Below are positions 14,201-26,200 of a DNA stretch of 64,000 bases, piece after piece; position 1 is the stretch's first letter; the number at the start of each line of letters is the position of its first letter. The stretch comes from Rostratula benghalensis (lineage: Eukaryota; Chordata; Aves; Charadriiformes; Rostratulidae). Below the pieces are notes generated by a model. It had not been told where the DNA came from and did not search any database. It saw only the letters and a list, made by a program, of their open reading frames with translations. The position numbers were made by a program, and so were the translations under genes. The stretch spans positions 3,007,103-3,071,102 of the forward strand of contig VXAI01000065.1 of assembly GCA_013399305.1 (NCBI GenBank), read 5' to 3'.

Positions 14201-17200
14201 TCTGGGTCTATGTCAATGCACACATTTCTGTGCCACAAGGGGAAACATATCCAGAATCAAGAACAATCTCTTTATAAGCCCTTTCAAAAGTAAACTAAGA
14301 GCAAAACACTTGCTGACTCCAGTCTGATAGTATCTTTTGCTGCAGAAATGTGTGCAAGGTTTATTTTGACTAATGAAATCACAAAATGTGAGATTCTAAT
14401 GTTTTATAAACAGGAATGTTAACTTATAAGAGCAACTAACAAAGTCAAGCCTTTGCATGGAGGAAGGTAGAGGCATTCATAGCGGCCCCCCTGTAGCATA
14501 CACAGTAATGTAGGTAGAAACACCCACCGAATCAGCTTTGCTGGTAATAGGATTTAGCTGGCAAAAGTTGAACTCAAGTGCAATTGAGTAATTCCCTCTC
14601 TGCAAGCTATTCACATTCTGTAGTTGCAAAAATTCGCTAAGGCACATCATCAAACAAATTAGTATTTTATGTTAGTTTTGTTTGTTTTCATCAAGTATGA
14701 TAATTGCTTGCTTTCTTCTGACCTGCAGTTGTGCACCTGAAATAAAAGGTAAACATAATCCTGGCTTGCATCAGAAGTAGTGTGAGCAGAATTCTATGAT
14801 TCTATAAAGTACATTTCAAAACTGTATTGATGTAGGAGTTTCCCCAAACCCCCCTAAAAAGCAAAAAGTGTTTCAAAGGTTGTTGGACATTGTGTCAGGG
14901 AATGTAGGCTTTATTTAGTATTCTGCAACAGAAAAATTTTCAAATATTTAAAAAATGTGGGGCACCACAGTTTGACCTTGAGTGTACCTAGTCTGGACTT
15001 TTCTGTGAGAGGAAGGGTGCTTCAATCTGCTGTCCATCCGGTACTCAAGGATTTTAAGGTCAAGAATTTGGGGATAGCTTACAGATTTTTCTACCTAGTT
15101 GTAGCACGTCAAATATACTATCTTGGGAGTGTTCTGGGGCTTTCTTCTGTCCAAATAATTTCAGTGGAAGCTTTGACTGAAAGTTCAGGACAAAACATCT
15201 TCTCTGGCCTACCAGCAGAATTTAAAAAGTCAGTGACAAACATCTCATTCCTTTGCTGTAAAAATAATTGATGAAATCCAGGGCTTAGTTCTAAACTTAA
15301 TGTCATTCAAACAAATTGTAGATAGCTCAGATAAATGTAAGGATTGCATTCCTGTCTGGGTAGTCAAATTATTTCAGATTTGTAACCTTTGTCACATGTG
15401 TGCTTCAGCTTCCAGAGCTAAACTCAGCATGATCAACACTATGTCAAAAATTCGAGGCCAGGAAAAGGGACCAGGTTACCCTCAGGCTGAAGCCTTGCTG
15501 GCAGATGCGATGCTGAAATTTGGCCGAGAACTTGGAGAAGAATGCAACTTTGGTAACTTGATTACTTCTCTTTCTGTTATAATGTAATAAAAAATGGTAA
15601 TAAAATTTAATATGACTTTCATTATTGAAGTGTTATGCTCTTATAAAGGAAGAAATTCTACAATAAGCATCAGTGTTCTGCTTCATCAGACTTCTCCTTT
15701 AAGGGTGGTCTAGGCCTGTTGAGTATCTTTTATGGATTTGGACTAGAGATTTTTTTTCTTGTGGGTGAAAGTCAAATTGTTTCCATATGGACACATATCC
15801 ATATAGGCTTTAAGCTCTTTGTCACAGATTATGTTACTGGGGATGTATTAGGATGAAAGATGTACAAGTTCAGAAATCATATAATTGTCCATGAACAGTT
15901 CAATATAACCCTTTTGTCCAAAGAATCCTTATAATAAATGTTATTTTCTTCATTACAGGCAAGGAATAAAGGCTAATTTTTAAGGTTTTTACTAGAGTTT
16001 ATTAGACCATTTTTCTGACCAAATTCCATGTTTTAAGGCACTAGTTATTACTGCTGTTTTATCTGTCAGCCACTCCTCTGTCCAAGCCCAAATGACTTCA
16101 CAACTGCCTGAGCTAGAAATGTTAAACAAAGATTTAATGTTGTGCTCTTCAACAAGCAGAGGTCTCAGTAACAGATCACATTCACGAGAGGATCCTTTGT
16201 AGTTCTGTCCAATTTATGTGGGCTTCTCTGTGGCCATTTTTATATAGCAACACACAGGACCCTCAAATGTGACTATGAAAATACTATTTCCTATTTGAAT
16301 CTTCACAAAAAGTTTTTCCTGGCATAAAAACATCTGCACGGGAAAGGTACTTTCTTGTTTGTTTCGGATAATTTACTGGTTAGCTTGGCAGATGTAGGTT
16401 GATTTGTGCTAAAGACTACTGACTTGTTTTAATTGGTTGCCTCTGATTTGCTGAATTTCAAACACATTTTAAAAGGGAAAATTAAGAACTAATAGAATTT
16501 AGTTTGTGTAAATTGCTGTATATTCCCTGATGATTGCAGTAGCACACACCAGAATAGACAGGGCAATTATTTTCACATTCTTAACTAATAGCAGCTATTA
16601 TGGCTGTTTGTCACTCTTTATCTGGGTCTGGCAGACTCTCTAGTTTTGCAATGCATTGCTGGCATTCCCTTCTTGGGAGACAAAGCTCCTTCTTATTTCT
16701 CACATTTTCAGATTTTCAGAACCTTTGTAGTCTTTGAAAGTGGATTTTTTTCCCACCAACCTATGCCTCAAACCAGGAAGGTATTTTTGAGCTTCTTGCT
16801 TTTGTTTTTATGCGGAGAAGTTAAAACAGAGTGTTAATTTTTGTGGCCCTCAAGTTATCTTGGAGGAAATCTCAGAAAGCAGCTAATTCTAATTGAAGTT
16901 TATGAACTTGAGTAGGTGTAGTTGAAGTGTAATCAAAAAATCTTTCATAAAAAAAAAATCTGTGAAATTGTTAAAAATCTTTATATTTGATACTGTCGTC
17001 AGTCTCACTGATACACACGGGGAGACTTAGACTTGTATTAGAGCTATTGAATGCAACCTAGTGTCTAGCAAAGGCAGCACTGGAGCAAATACAGATAATT
17101 CTTTTCTAGCATGTTTCACATGAGGAATGAACAGGCCACAGAAGATGTGGAAGAGACCGTCCTGATGCAGTGTGGATCCTCAAGTTCAGCTGTGTTACCA

Positions 17201-20200
17201 GGCATAAACCCTGGGGGCTGCAGAACTAAAATCCATGTTGCCATTTCACACAGTGCACCATACTATGTTCTTTCCTTAAACTTGAGACTTAAAATAAAAT
17301 GTTAACTTAAGTTTCCGTGACTCAATTTAATTCTGCAGTGATTTGGAACTAAGTTACTTTGAGATAAAATGGACATCTTTTCTTTCAGGACCAGCACTTG
17401 CAGATGTGGGAGAAGCAATGAAGGAGCTTTCTGAGGTTAAGGACTCATTAGACATGGAAGTGAAACAAAACTTCATTGATCCACTTCAAAATCTCCATGA
17501 CAAAGATCTGAGAGAAATACAGGTATTGCCCACAAAGTGGCATTTTAATAATGCTAGATGTCTAGACTGTGTATATGTCCAAAATTTTTGTAAGTTGAGT
17601 AGTTTAAAATGGGCTTTCAGAGTCACAGATTTCCTGATTTTAATCTCTTCGACTAAACTCATTAGTTTTACACCTAATGTATGTATTTGTACGCATGCTA
17701 ATGCTGGTAGCATTAACTTTTGGCCAGATTGATGTGGCAGCTGCTAAACAGATTGACGTGAATGTTATGTCAGTTAATGAACTAGAAAATATTTAATAAA
17801 ATATAACATTAAGATCCTTTGGTGGTCTGATGAAAATGCTAAAAATATTTTCTGGGTTGTTTTGTTTATGAGAACTATTACATAGGCAAAAATGTACTAA
17901 CTTGTGCTTTTGATAGAATTTTGTTTAACATCTAGGGAAAAGACATGGTTTTCAGTTGATTCTGCATCAGTTAGCAAGATAGAAACTCGTGTATCTTTTA
18001 TAAAGGTGGCAGTTGCAGTTGTCCATTTTGCGTGGCCTTTTTTTTTTAACGTTGCAGGTCTGTAATTTAGACAGCAGTGTGCCATTGCTGCGTAACTGAT
18101 AAGTACTTCATTGTTCTGTATTTCTCCCCTCTGGGGAAGGGTTGGTATACAGCAAACAGCACATGCTTGCAAATGTACACCAACTGATTACAATGCAGTG
18201 TAAGGAGAGTCGGGGAACATTCTTTCTTCTGTGCTTGCATCTACGTTTTTGTTTTTTAGCATCACCTAAAGAAAATGGAGGGTCGACGCCTGGATTTTGA
18301 TTACAAAAAGAAAAGGCAGGGCAAGCTCCCCGATGAAGAACTTCGCCAAGCTCTGGAGAAATTTGATGAATCAAAAGAAATTGCTGAGTCAAGCATGTTC
18401 AACCTTCTGGAGATGGATGTGAGATACCCCTTATAATTTTTGAGCTGAATCTTAAAACGAGAAAGATACTGGTTTAGCAGCTAGGGCAGTCTAAAATTTA
18501 AAAGCCTTGTTAAATCAATGACAGCATAGATTCCTGTGTTTGTGCAATGGAGAAGCACTTGCCACCTTGGTGGACTCACAAGCTATAGCAATGTACAGCA
18601 CACACATGTAGGACTAATTTTTTAGGAATTTTATATGTAACTGATTTAAAGAACATAAATCCTCTGTAGCATCATTGTTCTTCTTAACTGCGCAGTGTTA
18701 TGTACAAAACCAAGTATCTTGTTTCTTAGAATTATGTAAATGTAAGTCTTGACTTATACTTTGCTGTGGTGTTAGTGTTTGAGCCAAGACGTTTGCTCAA
18801 GTGTGTGGGCTGCTGAGAGGATTGGCAAAGGTCAGAGATGAATTCACAATCCCATGGTCTCTGCTGTAATCAGACTCAATAGTGAGTAGGAAAGCCAAAG
18901 TTAATGTGACTGCTCAAATCTGACTGCACCGTAACTTTTGCTTACAGACTGGTTTAGAATTGGGTATCTACTGGGTTTTTTTTTTAATCTTCTATTTATA
19001 ATTAATGTTCAAACCGTAAAATCAAGTGGGAAGAAAACATCTCTTTTGAATTAAAAAAACCCAAACATTTCAGCTCAAGTCTGTCTTACAGAATATATGA
19101 TTAGAGGAAAGTCGTTTAAATATTTTTGTTGAAGTAAAGGATTGGATTTATTTAAGTTTAAATACACACCTAATTTGATTCTTCATTTTTTTTACCAAAT
19201 TGCCACAACAAACCTGAAGATATTTGCATGTTCAAAATTAAATATCTCTATGCTGAAGGGAAAGGAATGTAACAATTTTGTAGTTTTAATCCTTTGTAAT
19301 AACATCTAAATTCATGGGACCAGATAGCGCTTGCCTGCATTACACTGTTGTGGCACTGTATATTATGGAAACTTCTAGAGGTGCCCACCCCAGAGGTCTG
19401 GATATTTTTTTCTCTTATAAAGTAAAATGTTATCTGTCTTAACTACAAATACTCTGCATTCCTGGTTTGGTCTGCTTCACAGGCCAGGATGCAACAGAAG
19501 CATGACCATAGTTCTGATGGTTTTGTGCCCCTAAAAGGCAGGGATGGAGAAAGGTGTATTATGTTCTGTACTACAGTCTCATTTTTACTTTCGTAGTGTT
19601 TGCTGATTGAAGTAGGTCTGTAAGCTGCTGTTTGTGCAAATTGTCAATGGAGATGATCAGCAGAGAAGAGTTGCAGCTGCCATTCCAGGTCAGGTCATAA
19701 CCAGATATGACAATGACAAAAGACTGATATGTAACTGGTCATGAGATACAAAGATGAATCAAGTTTTTAGAGAGATAAGTAAAACTGCCTTTGCACTGCC
19801 AGAGTGACAGCAGTCTGTACTCACTGTTGCTGAGCTGTTAGTTCTCTCCTAAGATGTGATGTTTTAATATCAATCCTCAGATTGAACAAGTGAGCCAGCT
19901 TTCTGCTCTTGTACAAGCCCAGCTGGAGTACCACAAGCAGGCCACGCAGATCCTACAGCGAGTTACTTCTAAGCTGGAAGATAGGTAATGCACTTTTTGT
20001 AAGTTTGTTGAATTGGTTTTTCTTAAACAGAGGCAGAAAACCTATGAATGGAATGTAATACTGTTACCTTTTGCAACTTGGTAATTGTATGTTTATGAAA
20101 ACAAAGGGCACTTTATTAGGCAATTGCAAGCTGAGGTTCCTATGTTTTGGAGATGCAAGTGCTTCTGAGTATGACTGAATGAGGACTGAGTTCAAGAAAA

Positions 20201-23200
20201 CACGTCAGCTCAGTAAAGTTGTTAATGGTGTTTTAACTGATAGCTATTGTTTATAAATATTGGAAGTCAGGGGACTCACAACTTTGCATTCTTTACTGTT
20301 GCTGCCTGTACTCACAAATGCATTCAACATTTTCTGGGTGAAGATGTTAATGATTGCTATTGAAAAAGAGTATCTTGTTATATTCTCACCTACCTGAAGA
20401 TCGTGAGACCACCATCATCTGCCACCTTACTTAATACTCCTTTGTTCCAGCTTTATTATTGGGTCTAACTTGATACAAGGCTTAACTGAGCTTACCTCTG
20501 CCCTCTCCTTTTCTGTAACTGTGAATGCTATTTCAGTCTTGATACAGTATCTTCTTAATAGAATTCTAGAATTTTTAGTTAAGAATTTTTGTTTCTATCA
20601 ACAAAATTTTGTTTCAGTCAAAATAGATCGTACACTCCTGAAATGAGGAAGATGATGTTTGTAAAAGTTTATCAGCTTCCCATGCACACTTCCTTCTTCA
20701 AGGAAACTTAACATATAGGAAAGATTTCTTTAGTCCGCAAGGTTCTAGAAACACACAAACTGTAATCTTCATCCAGTTTTAAGCCTTAAAATTTCTTTGT
20801 GATTAAGAGCAGCACTTGTTCTGGTTAGGCAGACTGCCCATCATGCTGTTTCTGAATACAGTTTGCAGTACTGTCTAAACAGCTAGCAAAATGATTTTCA
20901 GCACTTAGAATCATAGAATCGTCCATGTCAAAGGGACCTCTAGCATCTTCTACTCTGAACTCCCTGAAATCAGCAGGGACACCCCCAACTTGACCAGGTT
21001 GTTCAGGGCCTCGTCAAGCCTCACCTATCTCCCAGGAAGGGACCTCAACCACCTCCCTGGGCAATCTGTTCCAGTGTTCCACCACCCTCATAGTAACGAA
21101 CTAATTCCTGATATCCAATCTAAATCTGCTCTTCTCCAGCTTGAAACCATTGCTCCTCATCCTGTCACTACAGGCCTTTGTAAACAGACTCTCCCCAGCC
21201 TTCCTGTAGGCCCCCTTCAGGTACTGGAAGGCTGCTCTTAGGTGTCTCCAGAGCCTCCTCTTCTCCAGGCTGAACAACCCCAACTCCCTCAGCCTGTTCA
21301 CATAGCAAAGGTGCTCCAGCTCCCTGACCATTTCTGTGGCCCTCCTCTGGACTTGTTCTATCAGGTCCATGCCCTTCCTATATTGAGGGCTCCAGACCTG
21401 CACACAGAACTCCAGGTGAGGTCTCACCAGAGCAGAGTAAAGGAGCAGAATCACCTCTCTGGATCTGCTGGCAACACTTTTTTTGATGCAGCCCAGGATG
21501 CAATTGGTCTTCTGGGCTGCAAGTGCACACTGCCTTCTCATGTCCAGCTTCTCATTCAACAAGGACCCCCAAGTCTCTTTCCTCAGGACTGCTTTCTAAT
21601 ACCTTATCCCCTAGTCTGTATTGATAGGATTGTTCCAGCCCAGGTGCAGAACCCTGCACTTGCTCTTGTTGAACCTCATGAGGTTCACCTGTGCCCACTT
21701 CTCCAGCCTGTTCAGGCCCCCTCTGGATGACATCCCATCCCTCTGGTGTAGTGACAACACCACACAGCTTGGTGTCATCTGCAAACATGCTGATGGTGAA
21801 CTCAATCCCTCTTTCTATATTGTTGATGAAAATGTTAAACAATACTGGTCCCAGCACGGACCCTTGAGGGAGACCACTTGTCACTGCTCTCCATCTGGAC
21901 CTTGAGCCATTGAGTACCACCCTCTGGGTGCAACATCCAGCCAGCTCCTTATCCACTGAACAGTCCACCCAGCCATATGCTGTCTAGATCATCCTTTGTC
22001 CACACCACTGGACACAAATTAAAACACTCTGATACATTCTTGGCAGGGTTTAAGGAGGGATTTAGAGCTCTTACTGTTAGAACTAGTGGTCTTCTCCTGC
22101 TGGTGATATGCAGGAGGCAAAGAATGCATGGCCCTGAGTTTTGGGGGTTGTCTCTGTCATCATATAGACTGGAAAATAAATAATGCTTTAGCTTGAAGCT
22201 GAGAAAATTTGTTACTGTTCACTCTCAGTAGTGTCTACAGTACATACTGCCTGTTTTCTAGATACTTCTAAAAGGATGTGAAATGAATTTGTGCTGTTGT
22301 TTGGCATGGACAAACTCTCCTAATTGTTGAGACTGACCAGTTTAATATATTGCCCAAAGATTTTAAAGAAAAAAAATAGTTAGACTGCAAAACTCATGAA
22401 AAATTTAAAAATGCATGGCAGTCTTCTTTCTGGGCGCTTCAGATTAGGCTTCAAGAATTTTTTGCAGTAATTGCAAGAGCAAGAATTTTTGTTTAACTTT
22501 TATATATTAACAGAAGGCATGAACTTCCTTAATATACAATGATTCCAGGAACTGGGACTGCAGAAGCTTAGCAAACACTGGGAGAATTGCACTAAAATTA
22601 ATAATATCTGAAAGGTCAGCAAAGACTTTTCATATTAAACACCCATTTTCATCAAGCAAAAGGAGGCTGCAGTTTTCAAAACAGTCTACCATGACGTAGC
22701 AGCTGGGAAGCAGGTATGGTTTCCTTGGAGATGTGTCTTTTCTTAAGAAATATGGCTCATGCTGAGCCTTTGGGTAATTTTTAGGGAGTCACTAGAACTG
22801 TTACCTTCTAGTTCATTATCTTTGAAAAAATAGTGTTTACATGACAGAAGTATTAAGTGTAATAGAACCTAATATTTCTTTCTTCTAATCTTTACTGTTT
22901 GAAAAAGTGAATTTTATAAATGAGTGAAACACAGGAAACTCTTTTTTTCAACAAGTTCAACAAGGCTGAGTGCAAGGTCCTACTCCTGGGTTGCACAATC
23001 CCAAGTACAAATACAGTCTGGGAAGACAATGGATTGAGAGCATCCCTGAGGAGAAGGACTTGGAGGAGTTGGTGGATGCCAAACTGAATAAAAGCCAGCA
23101 ATGTGTGTTTGCAGCCCAGAAAGCCAACCGCACTCTGGGCTGCATCAAAAGTGTGGCAGGCAGGTTGAGGGAGGTGATTCTGCTCCTCTACTGTTCTTTG

Positions 23201-26200
23201 GTGAGACCCCACCTGCAGTACTGTGTTCATTCAGCCATGGGGCCCCCCAGCTTAAGAAAGATGTGGGCCTGTTGGAGTGGTGCCAGAGGAGTGCCCCAAA
23301 GATAATCAGAGGGCTAGAGCACCTCTCCTCTCCTATGAAGACAGGCTGAGAGGGTTGAGAATGTTCAGCCTGGAGAAGAGAAGGCTCGAGGGAGACATTA
23401 TAGCAGCCTTCTAGTACCTAAAGAGAACCTACAGTAAAGATGAGGCAGGACTCTATCAGGGAGTGGAGCGATAGGACGAGGGGTAATGCTTTCAAACTGA
23501 AAGAAGGGAGATCTAGGTTAGATACTAGGAAGAAATTCTTTACTGTGAGGGTGACAAGATACAGAACAAGTTACCCAGGGAAGCTGTGGATGCCCCATCC
23601 CTGGAAGTGTTCAAGGCCAGGTTGTACGAGGCTTTGAGCAAACTGGTCCAGTAGGAGGTGTCCCTGCTCATGGCAGAGGGGTTGGAACTCTATGATCTTG
23701 ATCTGTAAGGTCCTTGCTGACTCTAACCATTCTATAATTGTATGGCTCTGTTTACTTTATTTTGATGACTTCATTAATTTATGTTTTTAACACAGTTATG
23801 TTTTAGTTTATGAAGAGGAAAAGCAGTCTCTGTGGACTGACTTATTTTAGATGGTGAGAAAATCCTTGTTACCAGGATCAAAACATGTTCTTCCATATGC
23901 AGAAATATATGTGGCAGTCTGCATAAGCTGCTCTAATTCTGTCGTTATCTCTTCCCTGGATTTTACCCTTGAATCTGAAAATGTAGCCTTTCCTAGATAT
24001 TCTATTTTCCTCAATTAGAATAATATGTTGAGATGAATGATGCATAATAGTTTCATTTTGAGAGTCAGAAAAACTGGAGTTGTGCGCCTTTGTGAAAAAG
24101 TATTCCAAATAATAAGTGAACTTAGTCTGCAAATGAAGTCAATACATTCCCACGCAGTCTTCTCACAAAATGACAAGAGCTGGCATAAACCAACTGAATA
24201 GTTAAGGCTTGCCAGGGGTAGAAGCAAAAGTCATGCTAAAAATGAGAGCAGAGGTGTTTGTACAGCCCTTTTGAAAGCACTGCTAATGAAAAAACATGTT
24301 TTTCTCCATCAGAAGCTCTTTGTTATTATTAAAGTGAAACCAGACAAAAATGCTAGGTTCCTAGAGGGAAAGAAAAATTATAAACCTCTTGGTACCTCAA
24401 ACCACTTCAGGTGTTTTTTGGTAATTTAAACTAATGTAATAAACAACAAATTACTCCAAATTTCAAAACTTGTTTAGGCTGTGTAATTGGTGGATGAAAC
24501 TTTAGCCATAGAAACAAAGAGATTCAGTGCATCTCATCTGTTAACAAGAAACTAACTCTTGACATTTCACTTGATGTTTTGGCAGAATAAAAGAGGCATC
24601 CTCTCAGCCCAGGCGAGAATACCAGCCCAAGCCCCGTATGAGTCTGGATTTCACAACTGGTGACAATACCCAGCACAATGGAGGAATATCCCATGCGACC
24701 ACACCCAAACCATCAGGTAATAGCAGAGAAGAAAATGTGAGAAGAAAAGCCACAAAAGTTTTGCTACATGCAGAATTTCCTACATGCTACATGCTTTCTG
24801 GTAGAGAGTAGTTAGAGAGTAGTTCTTCCACAGTGAGGGAAAATGAGACTAGGGAGAGTATAAGAGAGAGCTTTATGAACTGTTGGTTCTTTGTAAAGTG
24901 TTCACATTCACAGGCAGGAGAACAGGGATGGATCATCCACTGCTTCAAATGTGTCTTTGAGTCAAAAATTCCCTTAGTCCTAGAAGCTTAAAGAGATGCT
25001 GCTGTACTAAATTCACCTTGAAGTATAGATCTTTACAAAAAAAAACATTTAGAAAACAAAAGGAGAACTGGAAGTTTTCTATGAAAATGCAGAACCTTGA
25101 ACCCCTCCAAAACCTCCATAACCTTCTCCTGCTTTTTAAAACCAGGTATTGCAACACAAAGAGCCTGAAAGTGAAAATCTCTAAAAAGAAAAACAAAGCC
25201 ATCTTACTTAGTTTCGTAATCCAATTGGGAGCGGCACAGGCAAGATTAAGCATTTATATGACTGTGCGTGATTATTATATTGTTTATTTCATATCAGCAT
25301 ATACTAAGAAAGCCTTTAATATTTGTTTCTCACAGTAATAGTCTGGTATCCCATGTTATGGCAAGGGTTGGCCTCTGTCCAGACCTGATCTCAGTTATTC
25401 CAGTTTACCTCAGTGACAATTGTAGCACACTCCACCTTGCAAGACTGGATTTTTTTCACTAGATCTTTTATCAGGATTTCTTTCCATCTCATCACATCCT
25501 GATGTGAATGTTAATGTTCTCCCCAATTCAGGCAACCACAGTATCTCCATTTGGCACCTGCAACTGGAAATTGTCTTGCATAATCTTGCAAACTCCTAGT
25601 AATCTCCTCACAATGCTGGCAAGGAGCAGGATACAATGGAGATTCATTGTGCATGAGGGTGGCTTGAGTATTGCATGCTAAAGCACTTGTCATGCCACCA
25701 GTAATCCTTTTCTTTACATTGTTTTTGTAGTGTCATGAATACTTGTCTTATGCTAAGGCAGTGCAGGATGATGTTCCCGTGTCTCTTCAGCATTTGCGTT
25801 TTCCTCTTCACAGAGCAGTATTTAGCATTTTCTTCAATAGGTGTTCTTTCTTTTGTATTGTTTATTGCTTTCAGAGAAGCATCTTACTTTTGAAAATTCA
25901 TTAGTGCATATTTAGATTGGTCCATTCAAAGCTCTGATCTTCTACGGTCATTAGAGTTTATTTTCTAAGTCTTCAAAATTTCAGCTAGTAGCAATGAGCA
26001 TACCAAACATCCATTGTAAGACTGTGCCAGCAAAACAGTCTTCATAACAAATAAAGCAAAATACACTGCGAGTGATGTCTAAAGAAGTTAAAGAAGGTTT
26101 TACTACAGAATTTAATAAATTGAATCTGTTATTTTAACAACTTGTGCTATTGACATCTATAGAAATGGAATATTGTTGTGCTAAAATAACTCAAGCATGA

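Larger units (their letters stand above)
19985..24585 (+). other. SH3GL2 intron 7, with two CR1 insertions
   Basis: This intron is 4.6 kb. CR1 copies lie at 20908-21980 (minus) and 22955-23745 (plus), about 1 kb apart and inverted. The remainder is unremarkable. Confidence 0.85.

Noticed and set aside
17343..17732. Exon 5 extended through its donor as a longer coding frame
   Set aside because: Exon 6 joins exon 5 perfectly in phase at the family's conserved position. The extension is simply open intron sequence.
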